A stretch of 64,000 nt of DNA from Promicromonospora iranensis (GCF_028994775.1 NZ_JAJQMN010000004.1:1-64000), one strand, 5' to 3'; positions 8,491-16,465 are shown, numbered from the stretch's first letter. Program-made: numbers and translations. Notes: generated by a model not told the origin, from the letters alone.

Positions 8491-9665
8491 GCGGGCTCAC
8501 CCGCCCCGACGGCGTCCAGCGCGGCCAGGCGGCCCAGCGCCCGCTCGCGGTCCGTGCGGAGGATGTCGGCGGCGGCCGATGCCATGAGCCGCCCGGTCTC
8601 CCGGATGTCCATCTTGCTCGCGGCCTCGATCTCGTCGAGCCACTCGGCGGGCACGACGCCGCTCCCACCGAGCCCTGCCGCGACGGCACCCGCCATGACG
8701 GCGATCGAGTCGGCGTCGCGCCCGTAGTTGACGGCGGCGAGCACGGCGCCGCGGTAGTCACCACGGTGCGCGAGCAGGAGCCCGAGGGCGACCGGCAGCT
8801 CCTCGATCGACTTGGTGCGCGACGGGCGGCGAGCGTCCATCGACATCTGCCGATATTCCGGTCCCACCGAGTCGTAGGGCGCCACCGCTTCCCGGACGAC
8901 GCGCGCCAGCTCGCGCTCCTCGTCGTCGGTCGCCGGCGCGCGCCCGCTGGTCGAGCCGGTCGAGACCGCGTCCACGACCGCGCGGAGCGCCGCCGCGGTG
9001 CCGTCGTGCGCCACGTCGAGCGCCGCGGTGACGACGTCGTCGAGCGTGGCGCCCGGGGCGACCGACGCCGCGACCATCGCCGCGAACACGCCCGCCGCCT
9101 CCCGCCCGTAGCTGGACTGGTGGGCGCCCGTGAGGTCGATCGCCTCGGCGTACGCGCCGCGCGGGTCGCCCGCGTTCACGAGTCCGACGGGCGCCACGTA
9201 CATGGCGGCGCCGCAGTTGACGACGTTGCCGACGCCCGCCTCCCGAGGGTCCACGTGCCCGTAGTGCAGCCGGGCCACCAGCCACTTCTCGGCGAGGAAC
9301 ACCCGCTGGAGCAGCAGCGCCGTCGACTCGAGCTCGGGGATCCAGCGGGGCTCGCCGATCATGAGCGGCACCAGGTCCTCGGCCATCGCGTACGCGTCGA
9401 GGTGCTCCCGGCGCTTCGCGTACACCTCGACGAGTGCCCTGGTCATGAGGGTGTCGTCGGTGATGTGCCCGTCGCCCTTGTGGTACGGCGCGATAGGGCG
9501 CGCGTCCTGCCAGTTCGGGTACCAGGGCCCGACGATGCCGCGTACGCGGCCCCCGTGCCGTTCCTCGATGGCAGCCGGTGTCCAGCCCTCGGTGGCGCCA
9601 CCGAGGGCGTCCCCCACGGCGGCACCGGTGATCACGGCCACCGACCGGTCCTCTAACCAGCTCAC
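8487..9665 (-). CDS. ADP-ribosylglycohydrolase family protein (first copy)
   Basis: This is a 392-aa ARH-fold enzyme. The core begins at once (ITGAAVGDALGGATEGW); HITDDTLMTRALVE supplies the N-terminal metal cluster and NYGRDADSIAVMAGAV the C-terminal one. I chose the GTG at 9665 (VSWLEDRS) because GAAGGAG lies 8 nt upstream; an in-frame ATG at 9692 would add nine residues with no ribosome site. It shares only the fold motifs with the next gene, so it is an old paralogue or a second specificity. The stretch encoding VSTGSTSG (around 8947-8967) matches the intergenic GGTCGAGCC..GTCGAGACC repeat seen elsewhere in the window and may be a repeat captured inside the gene. Confidence 0.88.
   Translation of the reverse strand: MSWLEDRSVAVITGAAVGDALGGATEGWTPAAIEERHGGRVRGIVGPWYPNWQDARPIAPYHKGDGHITDDTLMTRALVEVYAKRREHLDAYAMAEDLVPLMIGEPRWIPELESTALLLQRVFLAEKWLVARLHYGHVDPREAGVGNVVNCGAAMYVAPVGLVNAGDPRGAYAEAIDLTGAHQSSYGREAAGVFAAMVAASVAPGATLDDVVTAALDVAHDGTAAALRAVVDAVSTGSTSGRAPATDDEERELARVVREAVAPYDSVGPEYRQMSMDARRPSRTKSIEELPVALGLLLAHRGDYRGAVLAAVNYGRDADSIAVMAGAVAAGLGGSGVVPAEWLDEIEAASKMDIRETGRLMASAAADILRTDRERALGRLAALDAVGAGEPA
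8947..8967. repeat. GGTCGAGCC-type dispersed repeat inside a coding region
   Basis: The core GGTCGAGCCGGTCGAGACC matches, with one change, the repeat forming the hairpin at 57050-57105. Read on the minus strand it adds VSTGSTSG to the first ADP-ribosylglycohydrolase, in an apparent surface loop between helices. Confidence 0.7.
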
Positions 9666-9687
9666 GGTTGCGCTCCTTCGTCGTTCG

Positions 9688-9735
9688 GTCACTGTGCTCG
9701 TCGCGCGGTCACTGCGCTCGTCGTGCGGTCACTGC
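9688..9735. repeat. 20-bp imperfect tandem repeat, about 2.4 copies
   Basis: Units begin GTCACTG at 9688, 9708 and 9728 with 20-bp spacing; the first two differ at two positions. The third overlaps the last codons of the solute-binding-protein gene. It sits in the 63-bp gap between that gene and the first ADP-ribosylglycohydrolase. This is the only sizeable gap in the operon, so it could hold an mRNA-processing or attenuation point. That role is inferred. Confidence 0.6.
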
Positions 9736-11003
9736 GTGATCTCGTCCCAGCCGCTCGTGAGCTGCTCGGCGAGCTCCGCCTCGTCGGTCTCCTGTGCCAG
9801 GTAGCGCTGGTAGGCGGGCGTGGCCACCGTGTCCTTCCACTGCGCGTAGGAGTCGGCGAACAGGTACGGCGCGGCGGTGAAGTTCTGGCCGGAGGCGAGG
9901 ATCGTGCTCCAGCCGTTCTCGTCGCCGAGCTTCTCGGTCAGGGCCTCCTGGGCCGACGTCGTCGCCGGGATCAGCGCGTCCGCCTCGTTGAGCGCCGCCA
10001 GGTTCTCCGTCTGCGTGAAGAACTCGATGAACTCGGCGGACTCCTCGACGTGGCTTGAGTCGATGTTGACCGACAGCGTCTGCGGGTTGGCCGCCTGCTG
10101 CGGTCCTTCCGGACCGGCGAGCGGCGGCAGCGCCACCCAGTCGAAGTCCTTCGGCGCGTCCTTGGCGATGTTGGCGGCCTGGTAGGAGCCCTGCACGGTC
10201 ATCGCCGTCTGCCCCGCGTAGAACGAGGCGATGGCCTCGGAACCCGACTGCGTCATGGTGACCGGCAGGATCGACCTGTCCTCGTACGCCATGTCGTGCA
10301 CGAGCTCCGGCAGGGCCATCTCGCCCTCGCCGACGGTCAGTGTGACGTCCTCGCCGGTGCCCTCCATGTAGGTGCCGCCGAACCCGGGGGCCAGCGACAT
10401 GAACGCGGCGGTGGGGCTCGACAGGCCCCAGCCGAGGCCGTAGACGTCGCCCTTCGTGGTGGCCCTGGCGATCTCGCGCAGCTCGTCCCACGTCATGGTG
10501 TCGCCGGTCGGGACCTCCACGCCGGCGTCCTCCAGGAGGGTGCGGTTCGCGAAGACCACGTACGACTGGAGCTCGGTCGGGTAGGCGATCACCTGGTCGT
10601 CGACGGTCACCGAGTCGAGGATGCCCTCGGGGATGTCCGCGCGGCGCTCGTCCGACATGAGGTCGGTGAGGTCGGCGAGGTAGCCGTCCCGCGCGAAGGA
10701 CACGATGCTCGCGGCCTCGTAGTGGATGACGTCGGGCGCGGCGCCGCCGTTGAACTGGGTGATCAGCTTGTCGTAGACGCCGTCCCAGCCCGCCGGGACG
10801 ATCTCGACCTGCACGTCGGGGTGCTCCGCGTTCCAGTCCTCGACGATCGACTCCGTCGCCGCGATGGCGGCCGGCTGGTCCGACAGTGCCTGGAACTTCA
10901 GCGTCACCGGGCCGTCGTCGCCCGCGTCCCCGCTGCCGCAGGATGCGAGCAGCGCGGTCGTGATCGTGAGGCATGCGGCGATGGACACTCCACGAGTCTT
11001 CAT
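9729..11003 (-). CDS. Extracellular solute-binding lipoprotein of a sugar ABC importer (family 1)
   Basis: This 424-aa protein has a lipoprotein signal (MKTRGVSIAACL... with lipobox LLASC), so the mature protein is anchored to the outer face of the membrane. The body is the SBP_bac_1 fold (FQALSDQPAAIAATESIV, then a DVIHYEAASIVSFARDGYL hinge region) of carbohydrate-binding proteins. The ATG at 11003 has AAAGG upstream. An in-frame ATG at 11036 overlaps the permease stop but would put 11 residues before the signal. It works with the two permeases immediately upstream. The ligand is not readable from sequence; the downstream hydrolases and ribokinase suggest a ribosyl-containing molecule. No ATPase gene is present in the operon. 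Confidence 0.92.
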   Translation of the reverse strand: MKTRGVSIAACLTITTALLASCGSGDAGDDGPVTLKFQALSDQPAAIAATESIVEDWNAEHPDVQVEIVPAGWDGVYDKLITQFNGGAAPDVIHYEAASIVSFARDGYLADLTDLMSDERRADIPEGILDSVTVDDQVIAYPTELQSYVVFANRTLLEDAGVEVPTGDTMTWDELREIARATTKGDVYGLGWGLSSPTAAFMSLAPGFGGTYMEGTGEDVTLTVGEGEMALPELVHDMAYEDRSILPVTMTQSGSEAIASFYAGQTAMTVQGSYQAANIAKDAPKDFDWVALPPLAGPEGPQQAANPQTLSVNIDSSHVEESAEFIEFFTQTENLAALNEADALIPATTSAQEALTEKLGDENGWSTILASGQNFTAAPYLFADSYAQWKDTVATPAYQRYLAQETDEAELAEQLTSGWDEITQ

Positions 11004-11032
11004 GAGTCTGCCTTTCGGAGAGGGGTGGGCGG

Positions 11033-11860
11033 TCATCCCTTGACCGCCCCGGCCAGGAGGCCTCCGGTGAGCTTCTTCTGCATGATCGAGAAGAAGACGA
11101 TGCTGGGGATCGCGGCGAGCACGGAGCCCGCCGCGAGCGGGCCGAGCGCGACCTTGCCCTCGCCGCCGATGAACGTCGACAACGTGATGGGCAGGGTGTA
11201 GTTCTCGGGCGACTGGAGCAGGACGAGGGCGAAGAAGAACTCGTTCCAGGAGGACACGAAGCTGAACATCGCCGTCGCCACGACGCCCGGGGCCAGCAGC
11301 GGGAAGACGATCCGGCGCAGCACGACCAGGCGGCTGCCGCCGTCCATCGCCCCGGCCTCCTCGAGGTCCACGGGGATGGCGGCCACGTAGCCCTGCAGCA
11401 TCCACAGCGCGAACGGCATCGTGTAGGTGGTGTGCACGAGGATCAGCCCGAGCAGGCTGTCCGTCAGGCCGATGGTCCGCAGGATGAGGAACAGCGGCAG
11501 CACCACCAGGATCACCGGGAACACCTGGCTCACGAGGATCCAGCCGACGCCGGCCGCGCGGATCGCGCCCTTGAGCCGCGCCAGCACGTAGGACGCGGGC
11601 AGCGCGATGAGGATGACGAGCGCCGTGGACACGAGGGCCACGATCGCGCTGTTCCCCGCCGAGCTCACGAGGCCCTGCCGGGCGAGCGCCTCGGCGTAGT
11701 TGTTCCAGTGCCACTCCTGCGGCAGGAGGTTCACGACGAGCGAGTTGAGCTCTGCGGACGACTTCACCGACGCCGAGACCAGCCACAGCAGCGGGAAGCC
11801 GAGGAACACGATGTAGCAGGCCAGCGCCACGTACTGGGCGGGGCGGACGAGGACGCGCAT
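11033..11860 (-). CDS. Sugar ABC transporter permease, MalG type
   Basis: A 275-aa inner-membrane protein with six predicted helices. The EAA loop that docks on the ATPase is clear: VDLEEAGAMDGGSRLVVLRR (about 185-204). The family pairs with a MalF-type partner, here encoded 4 bp upstream. The start is the ATG at 11860 (MRVLVRPAQYVAL); upstream in-frame sequence is Ser/Arg-rich and overlaps the partner gene. It is the downstream half of the membrane channel for the lipoprotein-delivered substrate. Confidence 0.93.
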   Translation of the reverse strand: MRVLVRPAQYVALACYIVFLGFPLLWLVSASVKSSAELNSLVVNLLPQEWHWNNYAEALARQGLVSSAGNSAIVALVSTALVILIALPASYVLARLKGAIRAAGVGWILVSQVFPVILVVLPLFLILRTIGLTDSLLGLILVHTTYTMPFALWMLQGYVAAIPVDLEEAGAMDGGSRLVVLRRIVFPLLAPGVVATAMFSFVSSWNEFFFALVLLQSPENYTLPITLSTFIGGEGKVALGPLAAGSVLAAIPSIVFFSIMQKKLTGGLLAGAVKG

Positions 11861-11864
11861 CGGC

Positions 11865-12824
11865 TCAGCCCTTCTTCTCGGCGCGGTCGTCGCGGAACTG
11901 CGACCGCAGGTAGACGGCGAGGAGGAGGACCACCACGACGACGAGCACGACACCCATCGCCGCCGCGTACCCGATGTTGCGGTTCTTGAACGCCTCCAGG
12001 TAGGTGAACAGCATCGGCAGCATGGTGCGGCCGCCCGGTCCGCCCTCGGTCAACACGTAGACCAGGGAGAACGAGTTGAAGTTCCAGATGAAGTTCAGCG
12101 ACGTGATCGACGTGACGATCGGCCGCAGGCTCGGCATCGTCACCGCCCAGAACCGGCGCCAGGCCCCGGCGCCGTCCATCGACGCAGCCTCGTTGAGCTC
12201 GGGCGGGATCTGCTGCAGCCCGGCCAGGAGCGTCACGGTGGTCTGCGGCATGCCCACCCAGACGCCGACGACGATGACGGCGGGCAGCGCGGTCGAGAAG
12301 TCGGCGAGCCAGTTGATGTCGTCGGGCAGGCCCAGCGAGCCGAGGAACGCGTTGAGCGGCCCGGCGTTGGGCGAGTAGATCATCTTCCACATGATCGCCA
12401 CGACGACGGGCGGCATCGCCCAGGGGATGAGCGCGAGCACCCGGGTGAGGCTCTGCAGCCGCAGCCCGGAGTTGAGCAGCAGAGCGAGACCCAGTGCGGC
12501 GACGAGCTGGAGCAGCGTCACCGCTATGGCCCAGGTCATCCCGATGCGGAACGAGTCCCAGAACAGCGAGTTGCCGGCCAGGCGCGTGAAGTTGTCGGCC
12601 CCGACGAACTGGTAGTCCGGCTGGCGCACGAGCTCGGCGTCGGTGAACGCCAGCAGCACGCCCATGAGCAGCGGCGCGACGGACAGCACCAGGATCGGCA
12701 GCAGGGACGGCATCACCAGCGCCGCCGCCTCCCGGCGTCGGGCACGGTCCAGGCCGCTCGGGCCGCGGCGGCGACCCGGCCGGGACGCCGGCGTCGGCGG
12801 CCGGGGCGAGGTAACGGCGGTCAT
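11865..12824 (-). CDS. Sugar ABC transporter permease, MalF type
   Basis: A 319-aa membrane protein with six helices preceded by a basic, proline-rich cytoplasmic tail (residues 1-32). The EAA loop reads LNEAASMDGAGAWRRFWAVT. It lacks the large periplasmic P2 loop of E. coli MalF, as is normal for the short CUT1 permeases of Actinobacteria. Its ATG overlaps the LacI-family regulator's stop by 4 bases, so regulator and transporter are translated together. It ends 4 bp before the partner permease. Confidence 0.93.
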   Translation of the reverse strand: MTAVTSPRPPTPASRPGRRRGPSGLDRARRREAAALVMPSLLPILVLSVAPLLMGVLLAFTDAELVRQPDYQFVGADNFTRLAGNSLFWDSFRIGMTWAIAVTLLQLVAALGLALLLNSGLRLQSLTRVLALIPWAMPPVVVAIMWKMIYSPNAGPLNAFLGSLGLPDDINWLADFSTALPAVIVVGVWVGMPQTTVTLLAGLQQIPPELNEAASMDGAGAWRRFWAVTMPSLRPIVTSITSLNFIWNFNSFSLVYVLTEGGPGGRTMLPMLFTYLEAFKNRNIGYAAAMGVVLVVVVVLLLAVYLRSQFRDDRAEKKG

Positions 12825-13888
12825 CGTGCGCTCTTCTCCTTCGAAGCGGGCAGGGTCTCGGCGGGCTCGACCAGCGGGGTCGTGGACTCACGCACGGCGA
12901 GGTGCGGCCCGATGGCGATCTGCTGGGCGGGCCCGACGACGTCGCCGACCCGGTCCAGGACGAGCTGCGCTGCCGCGCGGCCACGCTCGGACGAGCCGAG
13001 GGACACGCTCGTCAGGCTCGGCTGGAAGACCCTGCCGATCTCGGTGTCGTCCATACCTGTGACGGCGACGTCGCGGGGCACGGACAGCCCCAGCTCCCCG
13101 GCGGCCCGGATGACGCCGATGGCGAGCAGGTCGTTGGCGGCCACGACGGCGTCGAAGGGTCCGGCCGCCGGGTCGCGGGACAGCAACCGGCGCGCGGCGT
13201 CGAGCCCGGCGGCGACGGTGAAGTCGTCGGCCCGCTCGGTCTCGGCGTGGTCTCCCGCGAACAGCGGGGCGCTCGTGGCGGCGTCGAACCCCCGCTGACG
13301 CGCGGCTCCGGGCGTGGTGTCCAGGGGCCCGTTGACGAACCCGATGCGGCGTCGGCCGATCTCTACGAGGTGGGCGACGGCCTGGCCGATGCCGGCCGTG
13401 GAGTCGGTGGAGACGGAGTCGATCCCCTGCCTCTCGAGCGAGCGGCCGATCACCACGACGGGCACCGGCGCCTCCTTGATCGCCTCGACGAGCACGTCGT
13501 CGGTGCGCAGCGGGCTGACGATGAGACCGTCCACGAACCCGCTGCCGAGGCTGCGGACCAGGTCGACCGTGGAGGCGACGGTGTGACCCGTCGACATGAC
13601 GACCACCCGGTACCCGTGCGGCGCCAGCACCTCGTGGATGGCGGTGAGCATCTCGACGTAGACCGGGTTACCGATGTCGGCGACGGCGAACGCGACCTGG
13701 AAGGTCCGCTTCATCCGCAGCGACCGGCCGATCGCGTCGGGGCTGTAGCCCAGCTCGGCCGCGGCGGCGCGGACCCGCTCCACCATGGCCGAGCTCGCCC
13801 CGGTGCCGTGCAGCGCCCGCGACGTCGACGCGAGCGACACCCCGGCGCGCTCCGCCACCTGGATGAGGGTGGCGCGTGATGACGACAC
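12821..13888 (-). CDS. LacI-family transcriptional regulator heading the ribosyl-catabolic operon
   Basis: A 355-aa repressor. The N-terminal helix-turn-helix and hinge are clear (LIQVAERAGVSLASTSRAL, then ELGYSPDAIGRSL), followed by a periplasmic-binding-protein-like effector domain. I prefer the GTG at 13888 because GTGGAG lies 5 nt upstream; a GTG at 13894 has no spacing to that site. Two palindromic operators lie 43-92 bp upstream, so it most likely represses its own operon. The C-terminal tail (PLVEPAETLPA) is encoded by a copy of the dispersed GGTCTCG..GGCTCGACCAG repeat at 12854-12874. The inducer should be the imported sugar or a product; it is unknown. Confidence 0.93.
   Translation of the reverse strand: MSSSRATLIQVAERAGVSLASTSRALHGTGASSAMVERVRAAAAELGYSPDAIGRSLRMKRTFQVAFAVADIGNPVYVEMLTAIHEVLAPHGYRVVVMSTGHTVASTVDLVRSLGSGFVDGLIVSPLRTDDVLVEAIKEAPVPVVVIGRSLERQGIDSVSTDSTAGIGQAVAHLVEIGRRRIGFVNGPLDTTPGAARQRGFDAATSAPLFAGDHAETERADDFTVAAGLDAARRLLSRDPAAGPFDAVVAANDLLAIGVIRAAGELGLSVPRDVAVTGMDDTEIGRVFQPSLTSVSLGSSERGRAAAQLVLDRVGDVVGPAQQIAIGPHLAVRESTTPLVEPAETLPASKEKSAR
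12854..12874. repeat. GGTCGAGCC-type dispersed repeat inside the LacI-family gene tail
   Basis: GGTCTCGGCGGGCTCGACCA matches the right arm of the 57050-57105 hairpin with two changes. It encodes the last-but-ten residues of the repressor, beyond the effector domain, where an insertion would be tolerated. Confidence 0.6.
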
Positions 13889-13930
13889 TGTCACTCCACT
13901 TCGTCGTGAGGTCTGGCGGTTCTAGATCAA

Positions 13931-13946
13931 CTGGAAACGTTTCCAG
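13931..13946. promoter_or_regulatory. LacI-family operator O1
   Basis: CTGGAAACGTTTCCAG is a perfect 16-bp palindrome with the central CG of LacI/GalR sites, 43 bp upstream of the LacI-family start. It is the natural binding site of that repressor. Confidence 0.88.
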
Positions 13947-13964
13947 TTTCCGACTGGGATCAGA

Positions 13965-13980
13965 CTGGAAACGTTTCCGG
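13965..13980. promoter_or_regulatory. LacI-family operator O2
   Basis: CTGGAAACGTTTCCGG repeats O1 with one changed base, its centre 34 bp from the O1 centre (about three helical turns). Two in-phase sites suggest cooperative binding or a short loop. Confidence 0.85.
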
Positions 13981-14028
13981 TGATGCGGCCGAGTCTGGCA
14001 CCACCGAGGAGGAACCGTCAAGCACCGG

Positions 14029-14093
14029 CTGATCGGCAGAAGGTCAGGTGGTCGGCATTCCCAACTGCCGATCACCTGACGAAATGCCGACCA
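14029..14093. repeat. Nested-hairpin repeat, family A copy 1
   Basis: A 65-nt element with an inner inverted repeat (GGTCAGGTGGTCGGCA against TGCCGATCACCTGAC, one mismatch) and an outer GATCGGCA/TGCCGACC pair. A close relative lies at 32963-33028. It is downstream of the MFS gene and upstream of the LacI-family gene, so it can end MFS transcripts and insulate the operon. No T-run follows the stem. A REP-like mobile element is the alternative. Confidence 0.75.
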
Positions 14094-14109
14094 GGCGGAC
14101 GCGGCGGTG

Positions 14110-15306
14110 TCAGGCGCGCGGCCTCGAGCCGCTGCCGCCCACCAGCGCGACCACCGCGACCACCAGGCACAGCGCCCCCGTGGTCAGCAGGCCGACGGAG
14201 AAGCTGGTGCCGGCGGCGATGAAGCCGACCACGAGCGAACCCAGGCCGGTGCCGGTGTCGAACCCGATGTTCCAGACGGCGCTGGCCACGCTGCGGTCCC
14301 GGTCGGGCACTGCGGCGAACGCCGTGACCAGGGTCAGGTTCTGCAGGCTCCCGTAGGAGATACCGACGACCGTCATGCCTGCTACCAGCACGGCAGGTCC
14401 GGGGCCGCCGTCGGACAGCGACCAGGCGCACAGGACGAGGCCCCCGGCACAGAGCACGAGCAGCGGCGGGATGAACCGGCGCGGCCCGAACCGGTCGGCG
14501 GGCCCGCCGACGAGCCAGCGCGCCAGCGCCGCCGCCCCGGTGAACCCGAGCAGGCCCAGCACCGCGACCGTCGCGCCGTGCCGGAACTGCGGGGCGAAGG
14601 TCAGCAGCGCCCCGCCGGGGGTCGTGACGGCGAGCAGCACGAGCGAGGGCAGAAGGAGGGCCAGCAGGATCCGGCCGCGCCCGCGCCGTGGGCCGTCGTC
14701 GGCGTGGAGGCCGTCCCGGGCGACCGCGTCGAGGCGGCGACCCAGCGCCGCCGCGAACGGCACCGCGAGCGCCGGGAGCGCGCCGATCACGAACACCACC
14801 CGGAAGTCGACGGACTCGGCGATCCAGGCGGCGCTCGGCACGAGCACCAGCTGCGGGAGGGCGACCGCGAGCCCGTAGACGCCGATCGCGCGTCCGCGCC
14901 GGGCGGCGTCGACCAGCTCGGCAACGGCGCTCGCGCCGCATACGGTCAGGACCGCGAACCCCGCGCCACGCACCGCGGAGACGGCAAGGATCCAGGCGAG
15001 CTGGTCGGTGAGCATGAGCGCGAAGGAGGGCAGGCCGAGCAGGAGCACGCCGATGACGAGCGTGATGCGCCAGCCCCAGTGGCGCAGCGCCCAGGGCACG
15101 GTCGTCTGGACGGCGACGGTGGCGAGCATGAGGACGGCGTTCACGAGGCCGGCGCCACCCTCGTCCGCGCCGCCGTGGGTGGCCCACAGGGGCGCCGTCG
15201 GCAGCAGGAGCGCGTAGCCGGCGAATCCGAGCAGCGACACCCCCAGCAGGGCCCGCATCCCGGGGACTCGCATGATCGGTAGGTTCTGGTCGGGCTGCAT
15301 GCTCAC
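14110..15306 (-). CDS. MFS transporter, 12-helix
   Basis: A 398-aa major facilitator protein with about twelve hydrophobic segments and a basic central loop (residues about 195-215, DAVARDGLHADDGPRRGRGR). It resembles arabinose-efflux/multidrug-type permeases (AGYALLLPTAPLWATHGGAD; GGPADRFGPRRFIPPLL as the motif-A-like loop). The start is GTG at 15306 (MSMQPDQN). The substrate is unknown. Flanking genes do not form an operon with it: family A repeat on one side, the CobW-family gene 43 bp upstream on the other. Confidence 0.88.
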   Translation of the reverse strand: MSMQPDQNLPIMRVPGMRALLGVSLLGFAGYALLLPTAPLWATHGGADEGGAGLVNAVLMLATVAVQTTVPWALRHWGWRITLVIGVLLLGLPSFALMLTDQLAWILAVSAVRGAGFAVLTVCGASAVAELVDAARRGRAIGVYGLAVALPQLVLVPSAAWIAESVDFRVVFVIGALPALAVPFAAALGRRLDAVARDGLHADDGPRRGRGRILLALLLPSLVLLAVTTPGGALLTFAPQFRHGATVAVLGLLGFTGAAALARWLVGGPADRFGPRRFIPPLLVLCAGGLVLCAWSLSDGGPGPAVLVAGMTVVGISYGSLQNLTLVTAFAAVPDRDRSVASAVWNIGFDTGTGLGSLVVGFIAAGTSFSVGLLTTGALCLVVAVVALVGGSGSRPRA

Positions 15307-15349
15307 GTGGATTCACCCTACAGAGCCGGAAGCCCGCCTCACGCCGCGG

Positions 15350-16381
15350 TCAGGCGCTGAGCCGCCGGTAGCGCTGCAGGCGGGCGAAGCCCTGGGCGTC
15401 CGGGCGGTCGGACGGTGCCAGCACCCGTTCGAGCCGGTCCCGCACCTGGTCGGCGTCGAGGTGCATGCCGATCGCGACGAGCTCCCCGAAGCCGTCGGCG
15501 TCGCCGATGCGCCGGCTGGTCACGTGCACCGACCGGCCCACCACGTGGACGACGTAGCCGCGCAGGCTCCGGCCGGTGTCGACGACGACGCGGCCCTTGA
15601 TCCGGTACGCCCCCGGCGGTGGGTCCTCGAGCAGGTCGACCAGTCGCCCGGAGCTGATCGGGCCGGGCGCGGCGACCGTGACGGCGTCGGCGTGCGCGTG
15701 GTCGTGCGCACGACCGTCGCGCAGCAGGGCCGCCAGCGGGAGCTGGTCGGGCGGGTCCTCCGCGAATGCGGCGTCGTAGACCAGGGCGGGGTCCACGCGC
15801 CCGTGCGAGGTGCGCACCACCTGGGCTGCCGGGTTGCGCTCGTGCACGCGGGCCTCGATGCGGTCGAGCGTCCGCTCGCCGTGGCCGGCGGGCAGCCGGT
15901 CCGTCTTGTTCACGACGACGAGGGACGTCACCGCGTACCGCGCGGGCGGGTCGCCGCCGGTGTCCACGGTGTCGAAGTGCTCCAGGGCGTCGACGACGTC
16001 GACCACTCCCCCGGGCCGCACCCGTTCGACGCCGCTGAACCGGATCATGCGGGACAGCGTCAGGGGGTCCGCGATGCCGCTGGCCTCGACGATCACGACG
16101 TCCAGTGCCAGGCGCGGGTGGGTCAGCTTCTCGAGCGCGGCGTCGAGCCCGCCGGCGTCCGGCAGGCAGCACAGGCAGCCGCCGGAGATGGCCGCCGGTT
16201 CGTCGATCTGGCCGGTGACCAGCCCGGCGTCGACGTTGACGTCACCGAAGTCGTTGACCACGACGCCGACGCGGGCGCCGGGCTGCTGCAGCAGGTGGTT
16301 GAGCAGCGTCGTCTTGCCGGCACCGAGATGCCCGGTCAGCGTCACCACGGGAACGCGCTCGCTCGCGACAGGCCTGCTCAT
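15350..16381 (-). CDS. CobW/COG0523-family GTPase, putative zinc metallochaperone
   Basis: A 343-aa G3E GTPase. Walker A is GHLGAGKTT (17-25); the family's metal-binding CxCC motif is CLCC at 69-72; NKTD gives guanine specificity; a CobW C-terminal domain follows, with a His/Asp run (GRAHDHAHADAV) before it that could bind metal. The ATG at 16381 has GAGAGGGG just upstream; ATG 16396 would add five residues. A Zur-like palindrome lies 46 bp upstream. That pattern is typical of COG0523 proteins made under zinc starvation to deliver Zn to priority enzymes. Cobalamin synthesis is unlikely, since no cob genes are nearby. Confidence 0.88.
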   Translation of the reverse strand: MSRPVASERVPVVTLTGHLGAGKTTLLNHLLQQPGARVGVVVNDFGDVNVDAGLVTGQIDEPAAISGGCLCCLPDAGGLDAALEKLTHPRLALDVVIVEASGIADPLTLSRMIRFSGVERVRPGGVVDVVDALEHFDTVDTGGDPPARYAVTSLVVVNKTDRLPAGHGERTLDRIEARVHERNPAAQVVRTSHGRVDPALVYDAAFAEDPPDQLPLAALLRDGRAHDHAHADAVTVAAPGPISSGRLVDLLEDPPPGAYRIKGRVVVDTGRSLRGYVVHVVGRSVHVTSRRIGDADGFGELVAIGMHLDADQVRDRLERVLAPSDRPDAQGFARLQRYRRLSA

Positions 16382-16427
16382 CGCGCCCCTCTCCATGATT
16401 GACGGCCCTTTCCGGCCGGCCTGTAGA

Positions 16428-16442
16428 TGATAACCGTTCTCA
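16428..16442 (-). promoter_or_regulatory. Zur-like box upstream of the COG0523 gene
   Basis: The minus strand reads TGAGAACGGTTATCA, with arms matching at 6 of 7 positions around a central base, the form of actinobacterial Zur sites (TGA.AAC.GTT.TCA). It lies 46 bp before the GTPase start. A zur gene is present at 61537-61935. Confidence 0.7.
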
Positions 16443-16465
16443 CAGCAGCCCCGGCGGCCGGAACC

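Noticed and set aside
7108-9665. Nitrogenase regulation (DraG)
   Set aside because: ARH proteins here are in a sugar catabolic operon and no nif gene or DraT is seen.
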